Part shown: positions 1 through 10,377 of the stretch, one piece after another
Layout of the letters: each line of letters starts with the position of its first letter
Numbering within the stretch: the stretch's first letter is position 1
Assembly (NCBI RefSeq): GCF_001570745.1
Contig: NZ_BCSG01000003.1
Span: 181,955 to 245,954, forward strand
Direction: 5' to 3'
Origin: Alicyclobacillus mali NBRC 102425
Lineage (GTDB): Bacteria; Bacillota; Bacilli; Alicyclobacillales; Alicyclobacillaceae
Length of the DNA stretch: 64,000 bases
The notes under the pieces: generated by a model
Told to the model about the DNA's origin: nothing
The model's database searches: none
What the model saw: the letters and a program-made list of their open reading frames with translations, nothing else
Translations under genes and position numbers: made by a program

Positions 1-87
1 ATGAAAGCGGGTTCAGAGGACTTGTCGCACTTTGTTCGAATTGGCGCCGAAGTTTCGCCATACATCAGGGTGATTTTGGATCGCACG

Positions 88-1170
88 CTAGCCGACCCAT
101 CGCACGCGCCCAGCCGAGGCCTTGTGCAGCCGGTTCATCACGGCCGCCCCCACGCCGTGCGCCGGATCGACACCGTGGACCATCACGTCGGTCGCGCCGG
201 CGCGATCGAACGCCCGCAGCAGTCGGTACAAGTGGCGCGCGAGCTCCTCGGCATAGGCGTCGGCGGGTAAAGATGCCTGCCGCTCTTCCGCCAGCGCCCA
301 TCCAAAGCGCCGGACGAAATCATCGGGGGCAATGAGTGCAGGCACCATCACGTCGTCATCCTGCGCGGCCTCGAGCAAGAAGGCGCGCATCGCCTCGTCG
401 ATGGCCTGCGGCTCTCCCCACCACACGTGCACCCTGGCATCCGGCGCGTAGTGGCGGTACTTCATGCCGGGCGCCAGAGGCGCAGCCGCCACGTCGAACG
501 CGTCGGCCGCGTACAGCACCGGCCGGTCGATCACGCTCGCGATCATCTCCTGCGTCACGCCGCCCGGCCGGAGAATGCGCGCGCAGTCCGGCTCGAGCAG
601 GAGCACGGTGGACTCCACGCCGATGGGGCACGGCCCGCCGTCGACGAGCCAGTCGATCCGGTCGCCGAGATCGACCTCCACATCGTCGGCCGCCGTGGGA
701 CTCGGCCTGCCGGACCGGTTTGCGCTCGGCGCCGCCACCGGGACACCCGCCTCGGCAATGAGCGCACGGGCCACGGGGTGATCCGGCATGCGGATGCCGA
801 CAAGCGGCTGCCCCGGGTGAACCGATGGCGCGAGCCGCGCTCCGGCCGGCAAAAGCAGCGTGAGCGGCCCAGGCCAAAACGCCCGCATCAGCCGTACGGC
901 GTCGTCCTGCAAAGGCTGGTTCTCGTCGATCACGTCCCGAAGCTGGTCATCCTGGGCGATGTGCACAATCAGCGGATTGTCGCGCGGCCGCTCCTTGGCT
1001 GCGAAAATGCGCCTCACCGCTTCCTCCTCCATCGCGTTGGCGCCGAGGCCGTACACGGTTTCGGTGGGAAACGCCACAAGCCCGCCTCGTCGCAGAGACT
1101 GGGCGGGCTCCCTCAACATCTCGCGCAGTTGCGCCTCGTGGCGCACTCCGACCACCGTCAATCGTCGCAT
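88..1170 (-). CDS. ywlC: L-threonylcarbamoyladenylate synthase (Sua5/YwlC)
   Basis: Makes threonylcarbamoyl-AMP from threonine, bicarbonate and ATP, the first step of the t6A modification at position 37 of ANN-decoding tRNAs; cytosolic. The 360 residues fit the long Sua5 form: an N-terminal YrdC domain (about residues 15-210, with FPTETVYGLG and KERPRDNPL) followed by the C-terminal Sua5 domain. The ATG has a GGAGAGG SD just upstream. It is the most distal gene here of the minus-strand block with spoIIR, prmC and prfA, as in Bacillus. Family assignment is firm. The 87 bases beyond its stop, at the window edge, show nothing I can call. Confidence 0.95.
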   Translation of the reverse strand: MRRLTVVGVRHEAQLREMLREPAQSLRRGGLVAFPTETVYGLGANAMEEEAVRRIFAAKERPRDNPLIVHIAQDDQLRDVIDENQPLQDDAVRLMRAFWPGPLTLLLPAGARLAPSVHPGQPLVGIRMPDHPVARALIAEAGVPVAAPSANRSGRPSPTAADDVEVDLGDRIDWLVDGGPCPIGVESTVLLLEPDCARILRPGGVTQEMIASVIDRPVLYAADAFDVAAAPLAPGMKYRHYAPDARVHVWWGEPQAIDEAMRAFLLEAAQDDDVMVPALIAPDDFVRRFGWALAEERQASLPADAYAEELARHLYRLLRAFDRAGATDVMVHGVDPAHGVGAAVMNRLHKASAGRVRWVG

Positions 1171-1194
1171 TCCGTACCTCTCCTCGCGTGGTTG

Positions 1195-1890
1195 TCAGTG
1201 AAAACGCGCCGCCATCGCGCGGATCCATTCTTCGGCGTGATCGAGCGTCCAGAGCCGTACCTGAACCTTCTGCGTATGTCCGTCGCCCGTCGGGATGGAC
1301 AGGGTTTCGAGCGGCGGCAGATCGGGAAAGCCGCCGGTGTTGGGCACCGCATCGCCTTCCGTGATATCGATGAAGCAAAGCGGCGGGTACAGGACGCACC
1401 ACCAGTTCGCGCCCTGGCCTCGTCCGAGCACGATGCGCAGCGCCTCGTACTCGCCGGCGGGATACACGATGTTGCCGTACTCCTTCGTCGGAAACGGCAC
1501 CCGCGCCACCTCCACCTGCACCGGCTGGTCCACGTGCCACGACGCCTCCACCGCCAGTGCGGTGGCGCGAATCTGCGCCACATGCGCCTCCACGATGGCG
1601 CGCGCCTCCGCCTCGGAATGGGCGCCCTGCAGCCAACCGCCCACCTCCTCGATCACGGCGTTGCGCACCGCAAGCTTCAACGCCTGATCGCGCGGGCTGT
1701 CGCTGTTCGCGATGATCCGGAGCCGCAGCGCGTCCTCCGGGATAGCTGGCGCGTGAGGCGCCGCGATGCTCGCGAGCACGTCGCCGTCACCCGCACCGCG
1801 CACGTTCGCGTGCGCCATGGCCGCTCTGGACAGCGCCACGCCGACCAAGATGGCTGTGACAAATCCCGCAAACCGCTTCGCAAACCCCAT
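1195..1890 (-). CDS. spoIIR: Stage II sporulation protein R, SpoIIR
   Basis: Secreted forespore signalling protein. In Bacillus, SpoIIR made under sigma-F crosses to the intermembrane space and triggers SpoIIGA to process pro-sigma-E in the mother cell. The 231 residues begin with a basic start and a hydrophobic signal segment ending near an AHA motif (about residues 1-28). The body carries family patterns such as LRIIANSDSPRDQALK and WWCVLYPPLCF. The ATG follows GGAGGG with 7-base spacing. It lies between prmC and ywlC as in Bacillus, and a sigma-F-like promoter sits directly upstream (1919-1948). Confidence 0.95.
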   Translation of the reverse strand: MGFAKRFAGFVTAILVGVALSRAAMAHANVRGAGDGDVLASIAAPHAPAIPEDALRLRIIANSDSPRDQALKLAVRNAVIEEVGGWLQGAHSEAEARAIVEAHVAQIRATALAVEASWHVDQPVQVEVARVPFPTKEYGNIVYPAGEYEALRIVLGRGQGANWWCVLYPPLCFIDITEGDAVPNTGGFPDLPPLETLSIPTGDGHTQKVQVRLWTLDHAEEWIRAMAARFH

Positions 1891-1918
1891 CGTCCATCCC
1901 TCCTGCCGTTCTGGCAGT

Positions 1919-1948
1919 CAGTATGGACGGGACTCGCAATTCTTAAAC
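1919..1948 (-). promoter_or_regulatory. Sigma-F-like promoter for spoIIR
   Basis: Read on the minus strand, GTTTA (1944-1948) is followed after exactly 15 bases by GTCCATACTG (1919-1928). The forespore sigma-F consensus is about GYATA-N15-GGNNANAHTR; the -10 block has one mismatch and the -35 block is close. It lies about 29 bases before the spoIIR ATG, and spoIIR is a classic sigma-F target. No sigma-A pair is evident in the same gap. Confidence 0.7.
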
Positions 1949-1972
1949 TGCTATCGGCGCATCGAACTAGAT

Positions 1973-2914
1973 TCAGAGATTCTCCGGGTCCTGCGCGCCT
2001 CCGGGCTCTCGCGTCACGGCAACGACGCGCTGGATCCCCCGCAGATCCTTCACCTTCCGCACGCGAAAACCGCGTTCCCTCCACGGCGCAAACAGGCGAG
2101 CCACGTCATCTGCCTGGTTGTGGCCCACCTCAAGGAACACACCAGCGCGGCTGCGGGCCAGCACGTACGGTGGCAGCGCCGCCATCCGCCTGTAGAACTG
2201 CAGCCCATCCTCGCCGCCGTCCAAGGCGAGCCGCGGCTCGTAGTCGCGCACGGACGGCTCCAACTGCGCGATCTCGTCCGTGGGAACATACGGCGGATTG
2301 CTGACAATGGCATGCCACGGCCTCCCGCGTTCGGCGCGTTCGATCAGCCATTCGATCCCGTCTGCCGCAGCCCAATCCACCACAGCGCCAAGCCTCTCTG
2401 CATTGCGGCGGGCCACAGCCAGGGCGTCCATGGACAGATCCACGGCCGTGACCGAAACGCCCGGGCAGGCGAGCGCGATGGAGACCGCGATGCATCCGGA
2501 CCCTGTGCCAACGTCGATGACGCGCGTTCCGCCGGGCATGCGCTTCAAAAACCGAATGGCTTCCTCCACCAGCACCTCCGTGTCGGGGCGCGGAATCAGA
2601 CAATCCGGTCCGACTTCAAACGTCCGGCCGTAAAAATCCTGTTTCCCGAGGACGTACGCCAGCGGCTCTCCTTGGACCCGCAGCGCCGCCAGTCGCGCGG
2701 CCCGCTCGGCGATCTCGTCTGGCACCTCGTCGCCAAGCGACTGGAGCAGTTTCACGCGATCCCAGCCGAGCGCATGCGCGACAATCTGCTCAGCTTCGCG
2801 CTCCGCGAGCCGTTTGCGCTCGTCAAGAGGCAACTCCCGGTACGCCGGTGACTCGGGAAGTTGTTCCGCGATTGCCTTCAACAATCTCGCGACAAAATAT
2901 TTGGCCTCGCTCAT
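1973..2914 (-). CDS. prmC: Peptide chain release factor N5-glutamine methyltransferase
   Basis: S-adenosylmethionine-dependent enzyme that methylates the glutamine of the GGQ motif in release factors. The 313 residues show the HemK/PrmC N-terminal helical domain, the SAM-binding block [17 protein letters not shown] and the catalytic NPPY motif (SNPPYVP). The start overlaps the stop of prfA, its substrate's gene, in an ATGA arrangement that implies translational coupling. Confidence 0.97.
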   Translation of the reverse strand: MSEAKYFVARLLKAIAEQLPESPAYRELPLDERKRLAEREAEQIVAHALGWDRVKLLQSLGDEVPDEIAERAARLAALRVQGEPLAYVLGKQDFYGRTFEVGPDCLIPRPDTEVLVEEAIRFLKRMPGGTRVIDVGTGSGCIAVSIALACPGVSVTAVDLSMDALAVARRNAERLGAVVDWAAADGIEWLIERAERGRPWHAIVSNPPYVPTDEIAQLEPSVRDYEPRLALDGGEDGLQFYRRMAALPPYVLARSRAGVFLEVGHNQADDVARLFAPWRERGFRVRKVKDLRGIQRVVAVTREPGGAQDPENL

Positions 2915-3981
2915 GCTTCCCTGACCCTCAACATCTCCGCCTGGCTCTCGACGATGAGGGCCTGGACAATCTCATCCAGCTCACCGTCCAGGACGGCGTC
3001 CAGTTTGTGTAGCGTCAAGCCAATGCGATGATCCGTCACTCGGCTTTGCGGAAAGTTGTAGGTGCGGATGCGCTCGCTGCGGTCCCCCGTGCCCACCTGC
3101 AGGCGGCGCTTTTCCGCGAGCTCTTCCTGCTGCTCGCGCTGGGCCTTCTCGTACAGACGCGCGCGCAGCACCCGCATCGCTTTTTCCTTATTTTTCAATT
3201 GAGACTTTTCGTCTTGGCAGGACACCACAATCCCCGTCGGCAGATGCGTGATCCGCACCGCGGATTGAGTGGTGTTCACGCTTTGTCCGCCGGGACCCGT
3301 TGAGCAAAAGGTGTCGATGCGGAGATCCTTCTCGTGGATTTCGACCTCGACATCCTCCACTTCCGGAAGAACCGCGACGGTCGCGGTGGAAGTGTGGATC
3401 CGGCCGCCCGACTCCGTGACGGGAACGCGCTGCACGCGATGCGTGCCGCTTTCAAACTTGAGCTTTGCGTACGCTCCCTTTCCATGCACGGCCATCACCA
3501 CTTCGCGGAATCCACCCATGTCCGTGTAGCTGGCATCAATGACCTCCGTCTTCCAGCCGTGCTTCTCGGCGTAGCGCTGATACATCCGCAAAAGCTCGGC
3601 GGCAAAGAGCGCAGCCTCCTCGCCGCCGGCCGCCGCCCGAATCTCGACGAACACGTCCTTGTCGTCATTCGGATCTTTGGGGAGGAGGAGAATCTGCAGC
3701 TGATGCTCCAGGTCCTCCCGCCGACGTTGCAGTTCTGTCATTTCGGTTCTGACGAACTCGCGCATCTCGTCGTCGAGCCTATCCTGCAACATCGCCTTGG
3801 CCTCGTCGATGTTCTGGGAGATCTTTTTCCACTCGCGGTACGCTTCCACCGTCTCCGCCAGATCCGCCTGTTCCTTCGCGTACGCCCGGAGCTTTTCCGG
3901 ATCCGATGCCACGTCCGGCCTACAGAGCAGCTGGCTCAGGTGATCATACCGCTCTTCCATGCTCGCCAACCGATCGAACAC
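2911..3981 (-). CDS. prfA: Peptide chain release factor 1
   Basis: RF1 reads UAA/UAG stop codons and triggers peptidyl-tRNA hydrolysis on the ribosome. The universal GGQ motif is present ([20 protein letters not shown]), as is the N-terminal coiled region starting [12 protein letters not shown] place the start at a GTG at 3981 because a strong GGAGGGGGG SD precedes it; the reading frame extends 40 codons further upstream but that stretch is unlike the family. Product 356 residues, the usual RF1 size. Followed by prmC with overlapping stop and start. Confidence 0.96.
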   Translation of the reverse strand: MFDRLASMEERYDHLSQLLCRPDVASDPEKLRAYAKEQADLAETVEAYREWKKISQNIDEAKAMLQDRLDDEMREFVRTEMTELQRRREDLEHQLQILLLPKDPNDDKDVFVEIRAAAGGEEAALFAAELLRMYQRYAEKHGWKTEVIDASYTDMGGFREVVMAVHGKGAYAKLKFESGTHRVQRVPVTESGGRIHTSTATVAVLPEVEDVEVEIHEKDLRIDTFCSTGPGGQSVNTTQSAVRITHLPTGIVVSCQDEKSQLKNKEKAMRVLRARLYEKAQREQQEELAEKRRLQVGTGDRSERIRTYNFPQSRVTDHRIGLTLHKLDAVLDGELDEIVQALIVESQAEMLRVREA

Positions 3982-4121
3982 CGACGCACCCCCCTCCCAA
4001 TTCCAGCTCTTCCGCCACGGCGAAGCTCCGGAAAGCACCCATGAACAGAAAAAGCCAAAGCAGGCCCACCCGCCTCCCATCGCGGCCGGTGAGCCAACCA
4101 TGGCTTGAGTCTCCTCTGCGC

Positions 4122-4337
4122 TCAGCGCTCGCCCTGAGGCTGAAGCCCATACTTGCGGTTGAACCGATCAACGCGGCCGCCCGAATCGACAAACTTCTGC
4201 TTGCCGGTGAAGAACGGGTGGCACTTCGAGCAAATTTCCACGCGGATAGACCCTTTTGTCGATCCGGTCTCGAACGTCTCGCCGCAAGCGCACGTCACCG
4301 TGACTGTATGGTAGGTCGGATGAATGTCCGGCTTCAT
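4122..4337 (-). CDS. rpmE: 50S ribosomal protein L31, zinc-binding type
   Basis: Large-subunit ribosomal protein, 71 residues. Four cysteines in the CxC...CxxC layout (Cys16, Cys18, Cys37, Cys40) mark the zinc-containing C+ form, and the C-terminal [12 protein letters not shown] is diagnostic. It sits between rho and prfA as in Bacillus. A well-formed sigma-A promoter lies just upstream (4374-4402). B. subtilis also has a zinc-free paralogue; none is in this window. Confidence 0.97.
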   Translation of the reverse strand: MKPDIHPTYHTVTVTCACGETFETGSTKGSIRVEICSKCHPFFTGKQKFVDSGGRVDRFNRKYGLQPQGER

Positions 4338-4373
4338 CGTCTCACCCCTATCTGCTTAAGCACACTGCAGAGG

Positions 4374-4402
4374 ATTATAACAAAAGCTTTCCCACTTGTC
4401 AC
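4374..4402 (-). promoter_or_regulatory. Sigma-A promoter for rpmE
   Basis: Minus strand: GTGACA (4397-4402), 17-base spacer, TATAAT (4374-4379), with a TGn extension before the -10. Perfect -10 and a single mismatch in the -35. It is 37 bases upstream of the rpmE ATG and probably also feeds the genes downstream of rpmE. Confidence 0.8.
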
Positions 4403-4590
4403 GTACCAATCGCGGTCTCAGAGCGATGCGCCTCGTCCGCGCCGCCCTTCACATAATCATATCATATCCGTACTTGTTTGCATTGCTGCACGGCCTTGCA
4501 GACCTGTACGCTCAAAGTGCGCGCAGACATCCAAGAGCTCTTGGAAAAGCAAATCAGAGGGTTTCGATTGAAACGAAAGGATGGTCGTCA

Positions 4591-4794
4591 GTGAATCACC
4601 TGCATGGGTTCTCCCGCATCATGGTCGTCATGGCAGCGACCGCAGGTTCCGGAAGCATGCTTTGGGCCAGCACCGCGTTGGCTGACACGGTTCAAAGCCA
4701 CCACTCGGCTCCCCTTCAGGCCACGGCGTCGGCGCAACTCACGCACAATCATCCCAACTTCGTTTTCCTGCCTCCGTGGCCGGACGAAGAGTGA
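4591..4794 (+). CDS. Small secreted peptide precursor, unknown function
   Basis: A 67-residue product with a Sec-type signal peptide: a short start, a hydrophobic core (MVVMAATAGSGSMLWAS) and an ALA cleavage-like site before DTVQSHH. That leaves a mature peptide of about 37 residues, rich in His, Gln, Ala and Pro, ending FLPPWPDEE. The GTG start follows an AAAGGA SD; upstream in-frame starts would bury the signal peptide. It lies alone on the plus strand between divergent rpmE and convergent rho and is followed by a good hairpin terminator (4878-4917). I do not recognise a family. Confidence 0.6.
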   Translation: MNHLHGFSRIMVVMAATAGSGSMLWASTALADTVQSHHSAPLQATASAQLTHNHPNFVFLPPWPDEE

Positions 4795-4877
4795 GCGCCC
4801 TGGACGACGAGCACGTCTTCAGCCAGCCAAAACAACCGAGAGGCGTAGCCCTTCGCACGGGTTTCGCACAGCAATCC

Positions 4878-4917
4878 ACACCCCTCCTCTGTCGGTCGGA
4901 GGGGTGTTTGCTTCTTC
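4878..4917 (+). terminator. Rho-independent terminator after the secreted peptide gene
   Basis: Ten-base-pair perfect stem (ACACCCCTCC, 4878-4887, with GGAGGGGTGT, 4898-4907), 10-base loop, then the T-rich tail TTGCTTCTTC on the plus strand. It also lies just past the rho stop on the other strand, where the tail is less T-rich. Confidence 0.7.
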
Positions 4918-4920
4918 AAC

Positions 4921-6225
4921 TCAGGTCTCACTCGCGACAGGTTGCGCCGCGGGCTTCTCCGCGTTCGGGAGGGGCTTCCGCTCGACCCGATTGAGGCTCA
5001 AGCTGTCGAGGAATTCCTTGTTCGTCTTGTAATGGCGGAACTTGCGCAGGAACATCTCTGTGAAGTCCTGGTTGTCACCCATGGATTTGCGAATGGCCCA
5101 CACCTTTTCGAGCTCTTCCTTGGGCATGAGCGCTTCCTCGCGACGCGTCCCGGAACGGCGGATGTCGATGGAGGGGAACACCCGCTTCTCAGCGAGCCTG
5201 CGGTCGAGATGAAGCTCCATGTTGCCCGTTCCCTTGAACTCCTCGTAAATCACGTCGTCCATGCGCGATCCGGTGTCGATGAGTGCCGTGGCTAGGATGG
5301 TCAGGCTTCCGCCCTCTTCCACGTTGCGCGCCGCACCGAAGAACCGCTTGGGGCGGTGAAATGCGGCCGGATCGATACCACCAGAAAGCGTGCGCCCGGA
5401 TGGAGGAACGACGAGATTATAAGCGCGTGTCAGGCGTGTCAAGCTGTCGAGGAGGATGACCACGTCCTGCTTGTGCTCCACGAGGCGCAGCGCCCGTTCG
5501 AGCACCAGCTCCGACACCTTGATGTGATTCTCGGGCACCTCATCAAACGTGGACGCAATCACCTCTCCCCTGACTGACCGCTGCATGTCGGTCACTTCTT
5601 CGGGGCGCTCGTCGATGAGCAGGACAAACAGGTGCACGTCTGGATAATTCGTGGCGATGCTGTGAGCAATCTCCTTCAGGAGCACCGTCTTTCCTGCTTT
5701 GGGCGGCGCCACAATCATGCCGCGCTGCCCAAAGCCAATGGGCGCAAACAGGTCGATGAGGCGCGTGGCCAAGTTTTCCGGAGTGGTCTCGAGCTCGATG
5801 CGTTTGGATGGAAAAAGCGGAGTGAGCGCCGGGAAGTGAAGCCGTTCCGCAGCCACTTCGGGGCTGTATCCATTGACCGCCTCAACATGCAAAAGACCGA
5901 AGTACCGCTCGTTCTCCTTGGGGGGGCGGACTTTCCCGCTGACGAGATCACCCGTTCGGAGGTCGAAGCGCCGGATCTGGGATGCCGCGACGTAGATGTC
6001 CTCTTGACTCGGCAGGTACCCCACGGGCCGGAGAAATCCGTAACCTTCCTGCATGATTTCGAGCACGCCTTCGGCGAACATCAGCCCGTCCCGCTCGGCC
6101 TGCGCCTTCAAAATGGCAAAAATCAGTTCTTTCTTTTTCATGGAACCGTAGTGCGGGATCTGAAATTCTCGAGCATATTTGTATAGCTCTGTTAACTTCT
6201 TTTCTTCAAGTTCGCGGATGTCCAA
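4921..6225 (-). CDS. rho: Transcription termination factor Rho
   Basis: Hexameric RNA-dependent ATPase that ends untranslated transcripts. Domains in order: N-terminal helical domain, RNA-binding cold-shock-like domain (EGYGFLRP), RecA-type ATPase with Walker A PPKAGKT near residue 175 and Walker [13 protein letters not shown] choose a TTG start at 6225 because GAGGGA precedes it at the right distance and [15 protein letters not shown] matches the family N terminus; an ATG 11 codons upstream gives an odd extension. Product 434 residues, close to B. subtilis Rho. Confidence 0.95.
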   Translation of the reverse strand: MDIRELEEKKLTELYKYAREFQIPHYGSMKKKELIFAILKAQAERDGLMFAEGVLEIMQEGYGFLRPVGYLPSQEDIYVAASQIRRFDLRTGDLVSGKVRPPKENERYFGLLHVEAVNGYSPEVAAERLHFPALTPLFPSKRIELETTPENLATRLIDLFAPIGFGQRGMIVAPPKAGKTVLLKEIAHSIATNYPDVHLFVLLIDERPEEVTDMQRSVRGEVIASTFDEVPENHIKVSELVLERALRLVEHKQDVVILLDSLTRLTRAYNLVVPPSGRTLSGGIDPAAFHRPKRFFGAARNVEEGGSLTILATALIDTGSRMDDVIYEEFKGTGNMELHLDRRLAEKRVFPSIDIRRSGTRREEALMPKEELEKVWAIRKSMGDNQDFTEMFLRKFRHYKTNKEFLDSLSLNRVERKPLPNAEKPAAQPVASET

Positions 6226-6515
6226 GCATCGTCCCTCACATTCGTGTCCCGGCGGCACACGCCGCGCCCGGGCAAAATCAGACGGCTGGAGGCGGGCTGC
6301 GTCATTCTATGCACCTTGCGTCGTCGCGGCTTGTTCTCACACCACTCGGGGACCCAGATCACAGCATGGAAAGAGGCAATTCAGCACGATACGTGCCATC
6401 CAGGCAAAGCCCATTGGAGTCTTCAGTGCGAGGAGAAACGCTGCGCGCGAGGAGCGCGGAGAAGCGAATCCAACGGCTCAACCGGACGTTGTTGCGGCTA
6501 TCCGTAGTATAAACA
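6226..6515. other. Rho 5' region without a recognisable gene
   Basis: This stretch lies between the rho start and the tal terminators. I found no reading frame with both an SD and family-like sequence. It should hold the rho promoter and leader, but I could not pick a convincing -35/-10 pair. Confidence 0.4.
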
Positions 6516-6539
6516 CGCCCTTGCGTTTCTACAAGGGCG
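6516..6539 (-). terminator. Hairpin terminator downstream of tal (distal)
   Basis: Perfect 8-base-pair stem CGCCCTTG/CAAGGGCG with an 8-base loop, followed on the minus strand by TGTTTATA. It is the second hairpin after tal and may be a back-up stop. Confidence 0.55.
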
Positions 6540-6574
6540 AGTCTTGTCGAATGAGCACTTTCAAAACAGAAATG

Positions 6575-6602
6575 GGCCAGAGCCGGCGAACCAGCCCTGG
6601 CC
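6575..6602 (-). terminator. Rho-independent terminator of tal (proximal)
   Basis: Stem GGCCAG/CTGGCC extended by inner GC and GG/CC pairs, followed on the minus strand by CATTTCTGTTTTG. It begins 9 bases past the tal stop. Confidence 0.65.
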
Positions 6603-6610
6603 TTCGCTGA

Positions 6611-7258
6611 TTACTTCTGGCTCATTTTATTCCAATCGGCCAAGAACCGCTCAATCCCGCGATCCGTCAGCGGATGCTTGATCATCTGATCCAGTACGCT
6701 GAAGGGGCACGTGGCGATGTGCGCCCCCGCCTTGGCCGCGGCGGTGACGTGCATCGGGTGGCGGACGCTCGCCGCGATGATCTCCGTGTCAATGCCGTGC
6801 AGATCAAAAATCTGCGCGATATCGGCAATCAGTTCGACGCCATCCATGCTGATGTCATCCAGCCGGCCGATGAACGGGCTGACGAACGACGCACCAGCGC
6901 GGGCAGCGAGCAGCGCCTGATTTGCGCTGAAAATCAGCGTCACGTTCGTACGAATCCCGCGCTTCGCCAGCTGATGTACCGCCTTCAAACCTTCCGCGGT
7001 CATCGGAATCTTGATGACGATATTGGGGTGAATCTCCGAAAGAGGGAGCGCCTCCTTCACCATACCCTCGGCGTCGAGGCTCACGACCTCGGCGCTGATG
7101 GGCCCATCGACGATCTCGACAATTTCCTTCAGCACCTCAACGAAGTCACGTCCCTCTTTGGCCACAAGGCTCGGGTTGGTCGTGACGCCGCTCAGAATGC
7201 CCATATCCGCGGCTCGGCGAATCTCGTCGACATTGGCCGTATCGATGAACAGCTTCAT
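6611..7258 (-). CDS. tal: Transaldolase / fructose-6-phosphate aldolase family
   Basis: Short transaldolase (215 residues) of the TalC/FSA type, moving dihydroxyacetone units between sugar phosphates in the non-oxidative pentose phosphate pathway, or cleaving fructose-6-phosphate. Signatures: [29 protein letters not shown] and the Schiff-base lysine in IVIKIPMT. Start chosen at 7258 because AGAGG is 9 bases away and the family begins MKLFIDTA; an ATG three codons upstream is too close to the SD. The position beside spo0F matches the Bacillus order. Transaldolase and aldolase activity cannot be separated by eye. Confidence 0.92.
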   Translation of the reverse strand: MKLFIDTANVDEIRRAADMGILSGVTTNPSLVAKEGRDFVEVLKEIVEIVDGPISAEVVSLDAEGMVKEALPLSEIHPNIVIKIPMTAEGLKAVHQLAKRGIRTNVTLIFSANQALLAARAGASFVSPFIGRLDDISMDGVELIADIAQIFDLHGIDTEIIAASVRHPMHVTAAAKAGAHIATCPFSVLDQMIKHPLTDRGIERFLADWNKMSQK

Positions 7259-7367
7259 GTTCCTCATCCTCTCCTGTCCCCAAAATCTCCGGTCCTCCGG
7301 TCGCCACTCGTTTTCTCTCTGCTCGGCTCACCTGAGGGCTCGCGCGGGCGACCCGCGTACCACCTCT

Positions 7368-7376
7368 ATGATACCA
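7368..7376 (-). promoter_or_regulatory. Extended -10 promoter upstream of tal
   Basis: Minus strand TGGTATCAT: a -10 hexamer TATCAT (7368-7373) with TGn extension, about 110 bases before tal. No good -35 at 17 bases. Confidence 0.4.
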
Positions 7377-7422
7377 TGCTTTCGGCACGCAAACTCACCT
7401 TTCGGCTCACCGCGCGAAACCA

Positions 7423-7800
7423 TCACTGGGACTGCCGGCGCGCCTCGAGGTGCTCCCGCACCACGCGCCGCAATTCATCGATGTCGAACGGCTTCGTGAA
7501 ATGAGCCACCGCTCCCATCTCCATCGCCTCGTGAATCAGATCCAGTTCGCCGTACGCCGTCATCATGATGACCTTCGCGTCGACACCGAGTTTGCGCACA
7601 TTGCGCAGGATCTCCAATCCGTCCATCCCAGGTATCTTCATGTCCAAGAGGACGAGATCGGGCTGCTCACGTTCGACGATGCTGAGGGCGCTCGGCCCGT
7701 TGGACGCCTGAAACACCTCATAGCCTTCCCGCTGTAGAACTTCATGCAGCAATACGCGAATCCCAAATTGATCGTCGACCACGAGCACCTTGTATGCCAT
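7423..7800 (-). CDS. spo0F: Spo0F-type sporulation response regulator
   Basis: Single-domain receiver, 125 residues, acting as the phosphorelay intermediate between sporulation kinases and Spo0B/Spo0A. The acidic pair is at 9-10, the phospho-acceptor at Asp53 ([11 protein letters not shown]), with switch Thr81 and Lys103, each one position off B. subtilis Spo0F. There is no output domain. The gene lies between tal and pyrG as in Bacillus, and a sigma-H-like promoter precedes it, which supports the sporulation role. Confidence 0.93.
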   Translation of the reverse strand: MAYKVLVVDDQFGIRVLLHEVLQREGYEVFQASNGPSALSIVEREQPDLVLLDMKIPGMDGLEILRNVRKLGVDAKVIMMTAYGELDLIHEAMEMGAVAHFTKPFDIDELRRVVREHLEARRQSQ

Positions 7801-7836
7801 GCCCCCACCTCTTCGCTAGCTCAACTCGTCTCGAGG

Positions 7837-7866
7837 ATCTTCGCCGGACAGGATCAAAATTCCTGT
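7837..7866 (-). promoter_or_regulatory. Sigma-H-like promoter for spo0F
   Basis: Minus strand: ACAGGAATT (7858-7866) matches the sigma-H -35 consensus RNAGGAWWW exactly. After 12 bases, GGCGAAGAT (7837-7845) matches RNNGAATWW with one mismatch. An inverted repeat GACAGGA/TCCTGTC (7847-7867) overlaps the -35. In B. subtilis spo0F is sigma-H driven. Confidence 0.65.
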
Positions 7867-7883
7867 CTCTTGACCGGGCGGGG

Positions 7884-9590
<1,707 letters not shown>

Positions 9591-10121
9591 TCAGTCCTCC
9601 TCGTCTTCCTCCACTTCCTCGTCTTCGTCGAACAGCGGCGCATCGTCGTATTCGTCATCTTCTGGCAGGATTTCGTCCTCGTCTTCGGCAACCTCGACCT
9701 CGTCGAACTCGGCCTCCTCGTCGACCGCATCGACCTCGTCGTAGTCCATGTCGTCCTCGAGGACGTCCTCCTCGTAATCCTCTTCGTCGTCCTCCTCATC
9801 GCCAAACGCGTCGCCAGTCTTGCGGATGAACTTCTTCCCACCGGACAGGCGCTCGGCGTTGCGATCCGTCGGATACCAACGATTCAACCCCCACACATTG
9901 TGACCAATACAGACGAACCGGCCATCGACGTTGATCTCTGTGAACACCCGCGCGATGACCTCCGCCACCTGCTCATCGGTCATGTGGCGAAGTTCCTGAA
10001 TTTCTTGCATGATATCGCGGAAGTACATGGGCTCTTTCCGGGCTTTCAAGATCTCGTACACGAGCTCCACGAGAGGCATTTCCTGTATCTCGTGTTCCGT
10101 TCGTGCCAATGAGATGGCCAT
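9591..10121 (-). CDS. rpoE: RNA polymerase delta subunit
   Basis: Firmicute-specific accessory subunit that speeds RNA polymerase recycling and weakens non-specific nucleic-acid binding. The folded HARE-HTH domain takes up the first ~90 residues (LVELVYEILKARKEPM, WGLNRWYPTDRN). The C-terminal ~75 residues are almost entirely Asp and Glu. The ATG at 10121 follows GGAAGGGAAG; 14 residues of upstream frame lack family likeness. 176 residues, immediately upstream of pyrG as in Bacillus. Confidence 0.95.
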   Translation of the reverse strand: MAISLARTEHEIQEMPLVELVYEILKARKEPMYFRDIMQEIQELRHMTDEQVAEVIARVFTEINVDGRFVCIGHNVWGLNRWYPTDRNAERLSGGKKFIRKTGDAFGDEEDDEEDYEEDVLEDDMDYDEVDAVDEEAEFDEVEVAEDEDEILPEDDEYDDAPLFDEDEEVEEDEED

Positions 10122-10263
10122 CTTGGAATCTTCCCTTCCAGCTCGGGATAGGCCGGTGGCCAACTTCGACCCATGAACACAGCTCGAATGACCGGCTTAC
10201 ATGTTATCTAAGTTTAGCACATGACGTCCATACTCCAAACCGACATTTTTGCGGCACGGAAGA

Positions 10264-10309
10264 CGCAAAAAGCAAAGGGCGCCAGCCGCGCATGCGCGCA
10301 ACCAGCGCC
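10264..10309 (-). terminator. Rho-independent terminator after the enoyl-CoA hydratase gene
   Basis: Minus strand: GGCGCtgg...GGCGCC stem across 10278-10309 with an inner GCGCATGCGC palindrome, followed by CTTTGCTTTTTGCG. It starts 69 bases past the stop of the gene at 10378. Confidence 0.75.
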
Positions 10310-10377
10310 TGCCGACGCCATGACGGGAATACACCCCTCAGGTGGACCCTCCGAGCTCTCAGTCCGAGGAGAATGGC

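Noticed and set aside
427..2304. A 625-codon plus-strand frame across ywlC and spoIIR
   Set aside because: Spans two genes and the gap between them on the opposite strand; no start signal and no recognisable domain.
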